A DNA stretch of 64,000 nucleotides, taken from positions 1 through 64,000 of the forward strand of contig CAYSYA010000003.1 in NCBI GenBank assembly GCA_964435285.1. The letters run 5' to 3'. This DNA comes from GCA-2718035 sp964435285 (lineage in GTDB: Bacteria; Bacteroidota; Bacteroidia; Flavobacteriales; TMED113). This document shows positions 26,690 through 35,584 of this stretch, one piece after another. Below the pieces are notes generated by a model. The model saw only the letters and a list, made by a program, of their open reading frames with translations. It did not search any database and was not told the DNA's origin. Numbering within the stretch: position 1 is the first letter of the stretch; every line of letters begins with the position of its first letter. Made by a program: the position numbers and the translations under genes.

Positions 26690-27265
26690 TTATTTAATTA
26701 AATTTTTTAAAATATGATAATGAATAGAAAATTGCAGAATAGTAAAGTCTTTCAATTGTCTATCAGAAAAATAGCTATTTGAACTAAAATCTGAAAGAAT
26801 AACAGAAAAATTACAAGAAAACTTATTATTAATATCATAATTATAATCCATGCCTATAAAAAATGATTCATCAAAATGGTCAAACTGTCCTAAGCCAATT
26901 TCACTTTTATCAAATACATAAACCCCTAACACTCCCAAACTTAACTGAATTGAATGATTACCTGAATAAAACCCTGGTTTTATTCCGATTCCTATATTTT
27001 GATGTAATTCAAATCTTGAATCTACTGTTCTTCCTAATACAACTTCCTGATTTAAATAAAAACATTCTATTGTGGTTATAAAATTATTTGAAATAGAAAT
27101 ATTATTTCCATAATACAAACCAAAATCTGAGTTTTGTTTTTCAATATAATTTTCTGAATTTTTTATTTTTGCTAACGTAGTTACTGAACCAAAGCCTAAG
27201 TAAAATGAATTTTGACTTAGGCAAAAAAAAGGAATAATTAATAATAGAAATTGCTGTTTAATCAT
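26690..27265 (-). CDS. Exported hypothetical protein, possible outer-membrane barrel
   Basis: 191 residues with a signal peptide MIKQQFLLLIIPFFCLSQ. The DNA of this peptide shares about 23 bases with the peptide block at 286 and 1813. The mature part has beta-strand-like alternation (NSFYLGFGSVTTLAK, GIGIKPGFYSGNHSIQLSLGVLGV, FSCNFSVILSD) and ends TILQFSIHYHI. An outer-membrane barrel is plausible. It overlaps the upstream gene by eight bases (27258-27265). Confidence 0.6.
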   Translation of the reverse strand: MIKQQFLLLIIPFFCLSQNSFYLGFGSVTTLAKIKNSENYIEKQNSDFGLYYGNNISISNNFITTIECFYLNQEVVLGRTVDSRFELHQNIGIGIKPGFYSGNHSIQLSLGVLGVYVFDKSEIGLGQFDHFDESFFIGMDYNYDINNKFSCNFSVILSDFSSNSYFSDRQLKDFTILQFSIHYHILKNLIK

Positions 27266-27809
27266 TAATAATATAAACTATCTCTCTGCGATTATTTTTA
27301 TAAGTAATTATAAAAATTTTTTCTGACTGCAGATTATTTATTTTTTGCCCTGAAAGATTAGTTATAAATTTAATTTGTGGAATATCATTTAAGTTTTCAC
27401 TTAAGTTAATTTGAGAACTAGCAACCGCCCTCCAAGTAACAGTGTCTAAAAAAGTTCCATGATTAGCACTTATTTCCATTTTTAACAAACCCTCACCTGG
27501 AATATTGTTTGGGTAAAAATGAGCATTTAAATATATACTTGAGTCCGAAGGAAATGAAATAGGGTCAATAATATAAGTATTTAACGGATTACAATTAGGA
27601 AAACAATTTTGAAAATCCCACCCCACAGGTAAAGAGTCAGTTATTATTTCATAAGTAATTGTTGTTTCTTCTAAAGTATTTAAAAACGTATTTTCACTAA
27701 ATTCTCCCTCAATCGAATTAGAATATAATTCTATGTAATCATTATCAACTGTAAAGACTTGAGAAAAAATAATCATCGGAAAGAAAATTAAAAAGTAAAC
27801 TCTTTTCAT
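27258..27809 (-). CDS. Exported protein with divergent short sorting module
   Basis: 183 residues, signal peptide MKRVYFLIFFPMIIFSQ. The core is a beta domain (about 20-140: TITYEIITDSLPVGWDFQNC ... GLLKMEISANHGTFLDTV) like an Ig-type or similar fold with one Cys pair (NCFPNC). The last 40 residues (KFITNLSGQKINN ... FIITYKNNRREIVYI) resemble both the short module on the neighbouring surface proteins and the second half of the full T9SS type A domain, and so form a bridge between them. Function unknown. Confidence 0.65.
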   Translation of the reverse strand: MKRVYFLIFFPMIIFSQVFTVDNDYIELYSNSIEGEFSENTFLNTLEETTITYEIITDSLPVGWDFQNCFPNCNPLNTYIIDPISFPSDSSIYLNAHFYPNNIPGEGLLKMEISANHGTFLDTVTWRAVASSQINLSENLNDIPQIKFITNLSGQKINNLQSEKIFIITYKNNRREIVYIIND

Positions 27810-27853
27810 AATATTTAAAGTTTTGAAACAGGTTTAAATATAATATAAGAATT

Positions 27854-28321
27854 CTATGGCAACTTCCACCCTTCAATATCATATGTTGAATAACTTGGCG
27901 AGTAACTAGGAGGTGGAGGTGTTACAATATTAAAAAAAGTTGAATCAGTAAGCGTCCATCCTATGTACCCACCATAATTTTCTGAATACACCAACCCACT
28001 ATCATTCAAGTTATAAATGACGGGGGTACAATAGTTACAGTATTTAAAAACTAATTCATTTTCATTTTCTCCTAGTTCAATACTTCCTGTACTGTCATTA
28101 TAGTTTATTGTATAAGTTACGTCTGACACCCACTCAGAATTAAGTAGAGAGTCATAAGTATAGTAGCCGGAATATGAAACACCACTTCCTTTAAAATTCC
28201 AATCGCCAACATAAACCATATTTGGATGATTAGAATTATCATGACCTTCGTCTTTTTCTATTGCTTTATCACAAGCAAAGAAAAATAAAATTGTACCAAT
28301 TACTAAAAACGATTTACTCAT
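27854..28321 (-). CDS. Lipoprotein, unknown function
   Basis: 155 residues with a lipobox (ILFFFAC, Cys at about 17). The mature domain is rich in Gly, Ser and Tyr with a probable beta fold (WNFKGSGVSYSGYYTYDS ... FKYCNYCTPVIYN) and a Pro-rich loop PPPPSYSPSYS near the end. No known family. Confidence 0.6.
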   Translation of the reverse strand: MSKSFLVIGTILFFFACDKAIEKDEGHDNSNHPNMVYVGDWNFKGSGVSYSGYYTYDSLLNSEWVSDVTYTINYNDSTGSIELGENENELVFKYCNYCTPVIYNLNDSGLVYSENYGGYIGWTLTDSTFFNIVTPPPPSYSPSYSTYDIEGWKLP

Positions 28322-28362
28322 TAATGAAATATAATACTTTTAATAATACCAATCACCCAATT

Positions 28363-28986
28363 CTATTTTTTTTCACCTTTTTTATTTAACCTTACATAAT
28401 CAAATTCACTCATCTTTTTTATTGAATAATACGAATTTAAGCCAATGACACCCACGCTTCTATCCATTATTTCATGCAATTCATCATTAGGGAGAATTAA
28501 TAATTTAATTTTCCCAATTATAAAATAAGTTCCGTTTATTAATTTAACTTTTTGTTTTAATTCCATCCCTATTTTCACTCTACTTTCCAAGACAAATGGT
28601 ATTGGGAAATTATCAATATAATACTCTTTAAATCCACATTCATCAAACTCCGAAATCTCTTTATCATATTTTGCAGAAGTTAAATGCGCATTTTTGATTT
28701 TTGATTTCTCTACACTATTAATTGTAAAATATGGGTTTTCTAATATATTGTCAAATGTATCTCTCTTCACTTTGTTATTTGGTCTACATATAAAACCAAT
28801 TAACGGTGGATTACTTCCTATATGTGTTACTGAACTAATAATACACAAATTACTTATTCCTTTTTTGGATTTGGTCCCTATTAAATTTGCACTTTTAATG
28901 CCTGAGATAGAATTAATCAGCTTTAACCTTTTAACCCTTTCCATATCATCTAGTGCTTTTACATCATAACAAAATTCATTTTTCAT
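28363..28986 (-). CDS. Flavin reductase-like protein
   Basis: 207 residues. The pattern NLIGTKSKKGISNLCIISSVTHIGSNPPLIGFICRP (about 35-70) is the FMN-binding split-barrel signature (S..h.G.nPPlvgf). A later DECGF and SRVKIGMELKQ region follow. It fits the flavin reductase/flavoredoxin family that uses FMN. It starts 5 bases after umuC and so lies in the umuDC operon. It may supply reduced flavin or act as a separate reductase; substrate unknown. Confidence 0.85.
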   Translation of the reverse strand: MKNEFCYDVKALDDMERVKRLKLINSISGIKSANLIGTKSKKGISNLCIISSVTHIGSNPPLIGFICRPNNKVKRDTFDNILENPYFTINSVEKSKIKNAHLTSAKYDKEISEFDECGFKEYYIDNFPIPFVLESRVKIGMELKQKVKLINGTYFIIGKIKLLILPNDELHEIMDRSVGVIGLNSYYSIKKMSEFDYVRLNKKGEKK

Positions 28987-28991
28987 AAAAT

Positions 28992-30239
28992 TTAAATTTT
29001 AATTTTTAAGATATCGTCATATTTTGTTGTATAACTTGGTGATAATTTTTTTCTCGTTGCCTGCCAGTATTCATCAAAACTTTGTGAGGCAAAACGAATT
29101 TTATTATTACCCATTATTAAATTTAATTTATCAATTGACTTCATTAATTTATTTCTTTTTCTTCTTTTAATAATATCAAAGCAAGACATTTGAATTTGTT
29201 TATTAGACTTTATTTCGTGTAAAACCACACCTGCTTTTTTATAACTAAATCCTTGTGCGTAAATTAACTTTACTGCTTTGCTTGTAGCGCTTATAATCTC
29301 TATACTATCACTGGTAGGGGTGTCAAAATGCATAGTAATCGTTGGATTGTGTTGAGTTGCTTTTAAGTTAAAACGATTTGTCATTAAAAAAATTGAAACT
29401 TTAGAACACACACTATTTTCTTTTCTTAATTTACGTGCGCAATTATTAGCAAAATTGCATACTGCTTCTCTTAGATTATTAAACTCTTTTATTTCTTTTC
29501 CAAAAGATCTAGAAGTACATATACTTTTTTTTCTATTCTTAAATATCTCTAAATCATATACCATATGTCCTTTTAACTCTTTTTGCATCCTAATTATGCT
29601 GACCGGAAACTTTTTTCTCAATAATGAAGGGTTTGCCCTTCTAAGATCTAAAGCTGTTAAAATATTTAATTCCTTTAAACGCCTTGTATAATTCTTTCCT
29701 ATTCCCCACAATTTTTCTATAGGAAAATTACTTAAAACCTTTTTTACTACTGTGTCATTATCTAATATACAAACGCCTTCATTTTTCGTTTTCGCAATTT
29801 GATTCGCAACTTTTGATAATGTTTTTGTAAAAGAAATCCCAATGGAAACTGGTATTCCAGTCCATTTTTGAACTTTACTCTTAATTTTTGTTGCTCTATC
29901 CAGGTCAATAAAATCATTGAAATCCAAAAAAGCTTCATCTATAGAATAAATTTCTATTGCTTTTGTCTCTGATTTTAAAGTTTTCATAACACGATTAGAT
30001 AAGTCTCCATACAAAGAAAAATTACTTGAAAAAACATGAACATTATTATTTTTTATTATTTCTTTGATTTTAAAAACAGGTTCTCCCATTTTAATACCTA
30101 AGTCCTTAGACTCATTACTTCTAGCTATAACGCACCCATCATTATTTGATAAAACAATCACTGGTTTTTTGTTTAAATTTGGATTAAACACCCTTTCACA
30201 CGAAGCGTAAAAATTATTGCAATCTACTAATCCTATCAT
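28992..30239 (-). CDS. umuC: DNA polymerase V catalytic subunit (Y-family)
   Basis: 415 residues. The N-terminus MIGLVDCNNFYASCERVFNPNL holds the first catalytic Asp. NNDGCVIARS, YSIDEAFLDF (about 98-107, with the catalytic D-E pair) and KTLSKVANQIAKTKNEG complete the palm and fingers, with the little-finger region after. It is the translesion polymerase that acts with UmuD' after DNA damage. It overlaps umuD by 4 bases (ATGA), so the two are coupled. Downstream, 5 bases away, is the flavin reductase gene. Confidence 0.95.
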   Translation of the reverse strand: MIGLVDCNNFYASCERVFNPNLNKKPVIVLSNNDGCVIARSNESKDLGIKMGEPVFKIKEIIKNNNVHVFSSNFSLYGDLSNRVMKTLKSETKAIEIYSIDEAFLDFNDFIDLDRATKIKSKVQKWTGIPVSIGISFTKTLSKVANQIAKTKNEGVCILDNDTVVKKVLSNFPIEKLWGIGKNYTRRLKELNILTALDLRRANPSLLRKKFPVSIIRMQKELKGHMVYDLEIFKNRKKSICTSRSFGKEIKEFNNLREAVCNFANNCARKLRKENSVCSKVSIFLMTNRFNLKATQHNPTITMHFDTPTSDSIEIISATSKAVKLIYAQGFSYKKAGVVLHEIKSNKQIQMSCFDIIKRRKRNKLMKSIDKLNLIMGNNKIRFASQSFDEYWQATRKKLSPSYTTKYDDILKIKI

Positions 30240-30694
30240 GTAAATTGATGTATTGAATGAGTTACTACCCCAAACAACTCAAAGTTCATTTCCTCTGTTA
30301 TTTCTATATCTCTATAAGTTTTGTTTTCTGCCGCTAAGTACATTTTTTTTTTTATTTTTTTAATCCGCTTAACTGTAAATTCTCCGTCTATATGTGCAAC
30401 CACTATGCAGTTTTTTGTAATTTCCAAAGACCTATCAACTATTAATAAATCTCCGCTAATAATTCCAGCCCCACTCATGCTATCACCAAAAACTCTAACG
30501 TAATATGTTGATGTTGGATTATTTATTAGAATCTTATTTAAATCTATCTCTTCACCCATAAAGTTCTCTGCGGGAGAAGGAAAGCCTGCCGAAACCCCCT
30601 CTTCAAAATAAGGAATTGAAATTGTCTTTTTAACAACCCCATTATGAATAGTTAGATATGAGTTTTTATTTTTTTTAGAAGATTTTACTGTCAT
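30236..30694 (-). CDS. umuD: UmuD-type S24 self-cleaving protein
   Basis: 152 residues. The self-cleavage site SAG is at Ala36-Gly37; the Ser-Lys dyad is GDSM (Ser72) and FTVKRI (Lys109). These are each shifted by 12 from E. coli UmuD (24/25, 60, 97), so the fold and mechanism are intact. RecA-assisted cleavage would yield the active UmuD' subunit of polymerase V. The upstream region is AT-rich with TATTTAAATA-like palindromic stretches; no classical LexA box was seen. Confidence 0.93.
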   Translation of the reverse strand: MTVKSSKKNKNSYLTIHNGVVKKTISIPYFEEGVSAGFPSPAENFMGEEIDLNKILINNPTSTYYVRVFGDSMSGAGIISGDLLIVDRSLEITKNCIVVAHIDGEFTVKRIKKIKKKMYLAAENKTYRDIEITEEMNFELFGVVTHSIHQFT

Positions 30695-30757
30695 ATTTAA
30701 ATATAAAATATTTATTTAAATATGTAAATAAATAACTCTTTTGACGCCTCAAATATT

Positions 30758-32392
30758 TTACTCACTAACATAATTTTTTTCTATACTTCCGTCATCGTAA
30801 ATATTTATAATCATTCCCGAATTCGTTTTTTTTGACTGTCCTAAAAGGTTAATCTTTCGAATTAATTTTTTAAAAATATTTTCTTTTTCATATTGATTTA
30901 AAGTTAATGGTATATCAAAATCTACTGTAATTGGAAGATGATCTGAACCAGAAGAGTCATCGTTATTTAAATTATTTGTATTTAATGATTGTTGTGAAAT
31001 AAATTCTGTGTCAAGAGAAAAAGATTTTTGTGAACTCATAACATCATCCGAAAAAATTATATAATCTAACCTTCCATAAGGATAGCTTCCAACATCGTAA
31101 TTTATATCTCTCCAAGTATACGAGAATGGAAGTTCTATATGCATGCAAACTTGGTCTTTTAATTCGTTATTTGACCAATTCATCCCGCCCCCAAATCCAT
31201 AGTCGTCAGTATTAATTATCTCTCCAGTTAATATTGTCTTTAATTGTTGTGACAACCCTACTAAGTTCAAATCCCCACATAAAACAAACGGTGTTCCTTC
31301 ATCCAAATCAATTACTCCACCTGATGTTTTAGCGTCCAAAATAAAATTAACGAAATCATCTGATTGTTCTTGTCTCGCCAAATCACTATCACAACAACTC
31401 ATGTGGGAGTTAATAATTAATAAGTCTTTTGCATATATATCATCTGGAAGATCTATTAAACAAGGATGCATTTTCTTTATACCCGAAGACTCATCTGGCC
31501 AATCCTGGATAATTGGAAACCTTGATGCTAATATTAAATCATCTCCTGCTTTTTTTTTTACAAACCAACCCTCACTATTTGAAACTGGTAAAATATTATC
31601 TAGAATGTTTTTTACTGTTGCTTCGGATGTTTGATAACACTCTGAAAATGCAAATATATCGGAATCTAGTGCCTGTAAAATATTTTTTAATTTATCAACA
31701 CGATTATTGTCATCTAAACCATTATTTAGGACATTGTAGGCTGTTAATCTTATTAAATTTGTGGAGTCCTTATTAATATTTATTGATTGATAATCTAAGT
31801 AGTTGGAATTAAAGTTGTAAATAATTTCGGAATTTACGTTAGGAATATTGTCTCCTGAAACCCAATCTCTTAATTGAATTTTTATCTCAGGATTTGGAAA
31901 TAATAAAGAACCATCATACTCTGATTTAAGATTTATTGCTATTTCAAACTGATTTGACGTAACGGTTGGGGCGGGAAATATCTCCAAATCATATAAAGAT
32001 ATTTGTACATCTGGATTTGGTTCATTATACCAAACATAACGTTGATTAAACATAATTCCTAATTCGCATCCAATGTTTTCATTATATGCTGGAATAAATC
32101 CAGTTTGCGAATCATTATCAGTATCAATAAAGATTTCAATATCATACAATTCCTCGCTATTAAATTCCATATCAAGTAAATCAATCTCCTCAAAAGTTTC
32201 AAATTTGATATATAAAAATTCATCATCATTTGTGATTGCAATGGATTTAAAGTCAACTCCCTCCATGTCATTAAATTCATCTTCTAATGAAAAAATATTT
32301 TCCCAGTCATCAAATTGACCATCTATATTTATTTGAGTGTTCTGTGAAAAAGAAAAATAGGATACAACAAAAAGAAAAACTAATTTAAACAT
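30758..32392 (-). CDS. Secreted endonuclease/exonuclease/phosphatase-fold protein with CBM9-like domain and short sorting module
   Basis: 544 residues, signal peptide ending SYFSFSQ. Residues about 20-185 (INIDGQFDDWENI ... DIEIFIDTDNDSQTGF) resemble a CBM9/DOMON-type sugar- or cell-surface-binding fold. Residues about 205-500 carry an endonuclease/exonuclease/phosphatase domain: LTAYNVLNNG, DIFAFSEC, INSHMSC, VLCGDLNLVG and SGSDHLPITVDF (the GDxN and SDHxP catalytic motifs). The last 37 residues are the short module (RKINLLGQS ... INIYDDGSIEKNY). Likely an extracellular nuclease or phosphodiesterase. Confidence 0.88.
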   Translation of the reverse strand: MFKLVFLFVVSYFSFSQNTQINIDGQFDDWENIFSLEDEFNDMEGVDFKSIAITNDDEFLYIKFETFEEIDLLDMEFNSEELYDIEIFIDTDNDSQTGFIPAYNENIGCELGIMFNQRYVWYNEPNPDVQISLYDLEIFPAPTVTSNQFEIAINLKSEYDGSLLFPNPEIKIQLRDWVSGDNIPNVNSEIIYNFNSNYLDYQSININKDSTNLIRLTAYNVLNNGLDDNNRVDKLKNILQALDSDIFAFSECYQTSEATVKNILDNILPVSNSEGWFVKKKAGDDLILASRFPIIQDWPDESSGIKKMHPCLIDLPDDIYAKDLLIINSHMSCCDSDLARQEQSDDFVNFILDAKTSGGVIDLDEGTPFVLCGDLNLVGLSQQLKTILTGEIINTDDYGFGGGMNWSNNELKDQVCMHIELPFSYTWRDINYDVGSYPYGRLDYIIFSDDVMSSQKSFSLDTEFISQQSLNTNNLNNDDSSGSDHLPITVDFDIPLTLNQYEKENIFKKLIRKINLLGQSKKTNSGMIINIYDDGSIEKNYVSE

Positions 32393-32501
32393 TGATTAAT
32401 TATTTTATAAAATTATACCAAAATTATACACTAATTTTTAATAATTTTCGTTTTAATATTGATTTTTTAAATTGAATTTATTCTACGCAAAACTTACATT
32501 T

Positions 32502-32660
32502 ATGAAAAATATTGATGAAGCATATTTAAGTAAAAAAATAAATAAACTAAATAAAAAAATTCATAGAGCCAAAAAACAAGGAGATGATAATAAAGTCTGG
32601 TGGAGAAAAATGAAATTAAGTAAATTAAAGCTAAAACTTCAGAAAATTATAGGACAATAA
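32502..32660 (+). CDS. Small basic protein, unknown
   Basis: 52 residues from ATG 32502 (MKNIDEAYLSKKINKLNKK); an upstream TTG start would add ten residues. The sequence is very rich in Lys and helical (RAKKQGDDNKVWWRKMKLSK). It could bind nucleic acids or ribosomes. It is not a recognised family and stands between two convergent or divergent genes. Confidence 0.5.
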   Translation: MKNIDEAYLSKKINKLNKKIHRAKKQGDDNKVWWRKMKLSKLKLKLQKIIGQ

Positions 32661-32668
32661 AAAATATA

Positions 32669-33244
32669 CTAATCGATAATGTTGACTGAAATTTCATTTC
32701 TTCTATTCATTATCTTATACGGAGGGTCATAAACTAATAATTCAAATTTTCCATTGTGTTTAATATTGTTTTCAGATAAAATATTTTTTAATTGATCTAT
32801 CATTTTCAATTCTTTCTGCTCATTTGAATATCCTGAATATTTTATTGTTGCTTTAATTACTTTTTTTCTTGAAATAATTTTTACATCATTATTTTCGGGT
32901 TGAGGTAAGTTTTTCCTATTATATTTTTTAGGCATTCTAAATAACATTTCTCTATTGTTATGTAATTTTATTATAACTGGGGAGGTCATTGCTATTTTCT
33001 CATCATTATCATTTGCTCCGAAAATATAATCAGCTAAAACTCTAAATGAGGAATTTTGATTGTTGCCCACTTGATCATTTTCATAACTTGCAAATAATGA
33101 TGACTCATATTCACGTAATTCAACCTTGCCAATTTTCTCAATAACTCTATAAGTATTGTCTATATTTTGAGAATTTAAAAATCTAGAACTAAATAAGAAC
33201 ATAATAATTAAAATTGTAGATATTATATAATATTTTTTTTTCAT
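32669..33244 (-). CDS. SOUL-family heme-binding-like protein
   Basis: 191 residues with an N-terminal signal or anchor (about 5-24). The mature domain begins YRVIEKIGKVELREYESSLFASY, the SOUL/HBP22 signature, followed by the mid-domain FGANDNDEKIAMTSPVIIK and the C-terminal NGKFELLVYDPPYK. The proteins bind heme or tetrapyrroles in eukaryotes; bacterial roles are unclear. It overlaps by 4 bases with the SRPBCC gene upstream, so both are co-translated. Confidence 0.88.
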   Translation of the reverse strand: MKKKYYIISTILIIMFLFSSRFLNSQNIDNTYRVIEKIGKVELREYESSLFASYENDQVGNNQNSSFRVLADYIFGANDNDEKIAMTSPVIIKLHNNREMLFRMPKKYNRKNLPQPENNDVKIISRKKVIKATIKYSGYSNEQKELKMIDQLKNILSENNIKHNGKFELLVYDPPYKIMNRRNEISVNIID

Positions 33245-33705
33245 TTCTTTTTATTAAAAATTTCCTCCATTCTATTATATCTATAATTAAAAATATCATT
33301 AATCTTATTTTTTATAAACAGATAATTTACTATTCTTCCTAAAATTCCAAGTGGCAACTTATAAGATATTATATCTGTCATTAACACACCATTTTTTTGC
33401 AGTGTAAAATGATGCTCATGATGCCATATTTTATATGGACCCACTCTTTGTTCATCAACAAAATACTGATTTTTCTTTACCTGTGTTATTTCAGTGACCC
33501 ATCTAGTTGGAATTTTAAGAATCGGTGATACCTTGTAACAAATTATCATTCCTGGATATATTTTTTCATCAGTGTTTTTAGATTTAATTATAAAATTCAT
33601 ATAATCAGGAGTTATTTTTTTTAAATTCTTAGGAGATGAAGCAAAATCCCAAACTTCTTCAATTGAAGATTTGATTAGTTGTTGTTTTATTATTTGATGA
33701 ATCAT
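33241..33705 (-). CDS. SRPBCC family protein
   Basis: 154 residues from ATG 33705 (MIHQIIKQQLIKSSIEEVWD). The open frame extends further upstream, but the start MIHQ fits the family and avoids covering the divergent lipoprotein gene. Motifs are IKSSIEEVWDFASSPKNLKKITP and the late GPYKIWHHEHHF, typical of START-like SRPBCC cell-division-inhibitor-type proteins that often sit with photolyase in Bacteroidota. It binds a lipophilic ligand in a helix-grip cavity. Coupled to the SOUL gene. Confidence 0.85.
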   Translation of the reverse strand: MIHQIIKQQLIKSSIEEVWDFASSPKNLKKITPDYMNFIIKSKNTDEKIYPGMIICYKVSPILKIPTRWVTEITQVKKNQYFVDEQRVGPYKIWHHEHHFTLQKNGVLMTDIISYKLPLGILGRIVNYLFIKNKINDIFNYRYNRMEEIFNKKK

Positions 33706-33802
33706 TGAACAAAAATAAAATAAAAACTGCAAACTATACTGAGATTTGTTTTTCTTTAATTGATATAATAATTTATATTTGAAATAACTTAACAAATTAT
33801 AA

Positions 33803-34156
33803 ATGAAAAATTTACTTACATTATTAGCTCTTATTCTATTTTCTTCTTGTGTACAAAATAATTCTAAAAAAGATACCGAGATAATTACAAAGGATTGTTT
33901 AACAAATTCTAGCTTTTGTTTACCAAATTGTGAAACACCAAAAGCTATGTGGTCATTTTCAAGTGAGAACGCTTTCAAATTCAAGTCTAAAGAACTTGGC
34001 CTTAATGTTAAAGGGTTTTGGGTTGATTTGGGGGGAGGAGAAATTGAAGCTACCTATTTACAAAAATCAAAACAAGGTGATACTAAAGAGGTTAAAAAAA
34101 TAAAATTAGCTGATTGTGAAACCTTAATGGATGGAAAGATAAAATACGTGAAATGA
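33803..34156 (+). CDS. Cys-containing lipoprotein, unknown
   Basis: 117 residues with a lipobox (LFSSC, Cys at about 16). The mature part has three Cys (KDCLTNSSFCLPNCE) near the N-terminus and ADCE near the end, then a beta-like LGLNVKGFWVDLGGGEIEATYLQ. No family was recognised. Its stop overlaps the start of the next gene (ATGA at 34153-34156). Confidence 0.6.
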   Translation: MKNLLTLLALILFSSCVQNNSKKDTEIITKDCLTNSSFCLPNCETPKAMWSFSSENAFKFKSKELGLNVKGFWVDLGGGEIEATYLQKSKQGDTKEVKKIKLADCETLMDGKIKYVK

Positions 34157-34635
34157 AAAGTATAAATCTATTATTTTTTATACTTCCTTATTTTTTATTA
34201 TGTCAAAACAATATTTTTTCAGAAAAAAATGTAAACCAAAATGGTTTTTCTGAAAATAATATTGGTTGTCAAGACCTTGACGAGACACTAATAGATATAG
34301 TATCTATTTTTGGTGATACATCTTTGTTAGATGGCTTATTAGGGTGCGCTGAACTTATCCCAACATTAGAATCTGGAATTTTATCAGCCTTTCTCCCCTT
34401 TGAAATTCCTTTAGATTGTAACACTGACTTAACTCCTTTTGGCTTTCTTGATGTTAACCTCTCTGATATTTGTCAATGTTCATGTGAACCATTTTTAAGT
34501 AGTTATGAAAACGCTAAAAGCCTCAAACTTATTAAAAGAATCGATCTTCTTGGTAGATTTAAAAGCAATTATGGTTTTTATATTGAAATGTATGAAGATG
34601 GTTCCGTAATTAAGAAATTTAGCCTCTATAAATAA
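34153..34635 (+). CDS. Small secreted protein with short sorting module
   Basis: 160 residues, signal peptide MKSINLLFFILPYFLLCQ. The core has Cys-rich acidic segments (NIGCQDLDETLIDIVSIFG, LLGCAELIPTLESG, PLDCNTDLTPFG, SDICQCSCEPF) and may be held together by disulfides or metal. The last 40 residues are the short module (LIKRIDLLGRF ... IEMYEDGSVIKKF). It overlaps the lipoprotein gene upstream by 4 bases. Function unknown. Confidence 0.7.
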   Translation: MKSINLLFFILPYFLLCQNNIFSEKNVNQNGFSENNIGCQDLDETLIDIVSIFGDTSLLDGLLGCAELIPTLESGILSAFLPFEIPLDCNTDLTPFGFLDVNLSDICQCSCEPFLSSYENAKSLKLIKRIDLLGRFKSNYGFYIEMYEDGSVIKKFSLYK

Positions 34636-34644
34636 TATATTAAG

Positions 34645-35133
34645 TTGGATACATTAAGTCATGCATTGTGGGGAAGAGGTGTGTTTGGTTACAAAGGCTA
34701 TCCTCTTTCAAGTATTTTTTTTGGTATTGTTCCAGATTTATTTTCATTTGGGATCTTTTATTTTATTTCATTATTCTTTAATTCTTCAAAATTTAAATAT
34801 GGAAAACCAAAATTGGAGGATTTACCAAATTATATTTTTGAATTATACAATATTTCACATAGTTTAATTGTAGCATTATTTATTATTTTAATTGCATATT
34901 TTTTTCTAAAAAAAGAATTTGTATTTGCTATGTTAGCATGGCCCCTTCATATTTTAATTGATTTTCCTTTTCATAGTATTGAATACTTTCCTACGCCCAT
35001 TTTTTGGCCAATTTCAGATTTTAAATTTGATGGAATACCTTGGTCTGTAAATTATATTTGGTACTCAAATATAGCAGGATTAATATTATTATATTTTTAT
35101 CGCTACAGGATTAAAAAAAAAAGTAAACTTTAA
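34645..35133 (+). CDS. Membrane-bound metal-dependent hydrolase-like protein
   Basis: 162 residues from a TTG start (MDTLSHALWGRGVFG). The N-terminal MDTLSHALWG, IVPDLFSFG and a HS...HILIDFPFHSIE pattern with conserved His/Asp in or next to hydrophobic segments resembles YdjM-type membrane-bound metal-dependent hydrolases. About four membrane segments. The real activity of that family is uncertain. Confidence 0.7.
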   Translation: MDTLSHALWGRGVFGYKGYPLSSIFFGIVPDLFSFGIFYFISLFFNSSKFKYGKPKLEDLPNYIFELYNISHSLIVALFIILIAYFFLKKEFVFAMLAWPLHILIDFPFHSIEYFPTPIFWPISDFKFDGIPWSVNYIWYSNIAGLILLYFYRYRIKKKSKL

Positions 35134-35204
35134 CATCTTTCATATTTTAAAATTCATCAAAATCAATAATAAATTTATAATTTTGTTTAATTAATTTTTT
35201 TTAA

Positions 35205-35453
35205 ATGGAAATTGTAATGATTAAAAAAAAGGGCTGTATGCCCTGTAAAGAATTTGAACCTTTTGTAAAACAAACTGCTGAAAAATATTCTTTAGGATTT
35301 AGGACAATAATGGGAGAAAATATGCCTGAAAATCTTCAACCACAATATTATCCTTTTTTCTATTTATATAAAGAAAAATCAATTATTGAAAGTTGGGGAG
35401 GAACAAGTGAAAAAAAACTTTTATCTGTCTTAAAAAGAAAATTAACTAAATAG
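35205..35453 (+). CDS. Thioredoxin-like protein
   Basis: 82 residues with a CMPC redox motif (Cys11 and Cys14, KKKGCMPCKEF) and a compact thioredoxin-type layout, including YYPFFYLYKEKS before the C-terminal beta/alpha unit, where the cis-Pro is expected. Shorter than standard thioredoxin (about 105), as in glutaredoxin-like small members. No signal peptide; probably cytoplasmic disulfide chemistry. Confidence 0.8.
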   Translation: MEIVMIKKKGCMPCKEFEPFVKQTAEKYSLGFRTIMGENMPENLQPQYYPFFYLYKEKSIIESWGGTSEKKLLSVLKRKLTK

Positions 35454-35584
35454 ATTATTATCTCAATTTCTGTTGGATTTTTATATATAGCCTAAATATT
35501 AACAACTACAACATTATTAATTGAATTTAAATTATCAATTTTTATAAATATCATTATATTTAATTTAAACTAAATTCACTGTAT

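Noticed and set aside
30695..30757. LexA-type SOS box before umuD
   Set aside because: Only AT-rich palindromic text such as TATTTAAATA was seen; no consistent SOS motif can be named without comparison.
33706..33984. Upstream extension of the SRPBCC reading frame
   Set aside because: It would overlap the divergent lipoprotein gene at 33803 and adds a sequence unlike the family; ATG at 33705 fits the family N-terminus.
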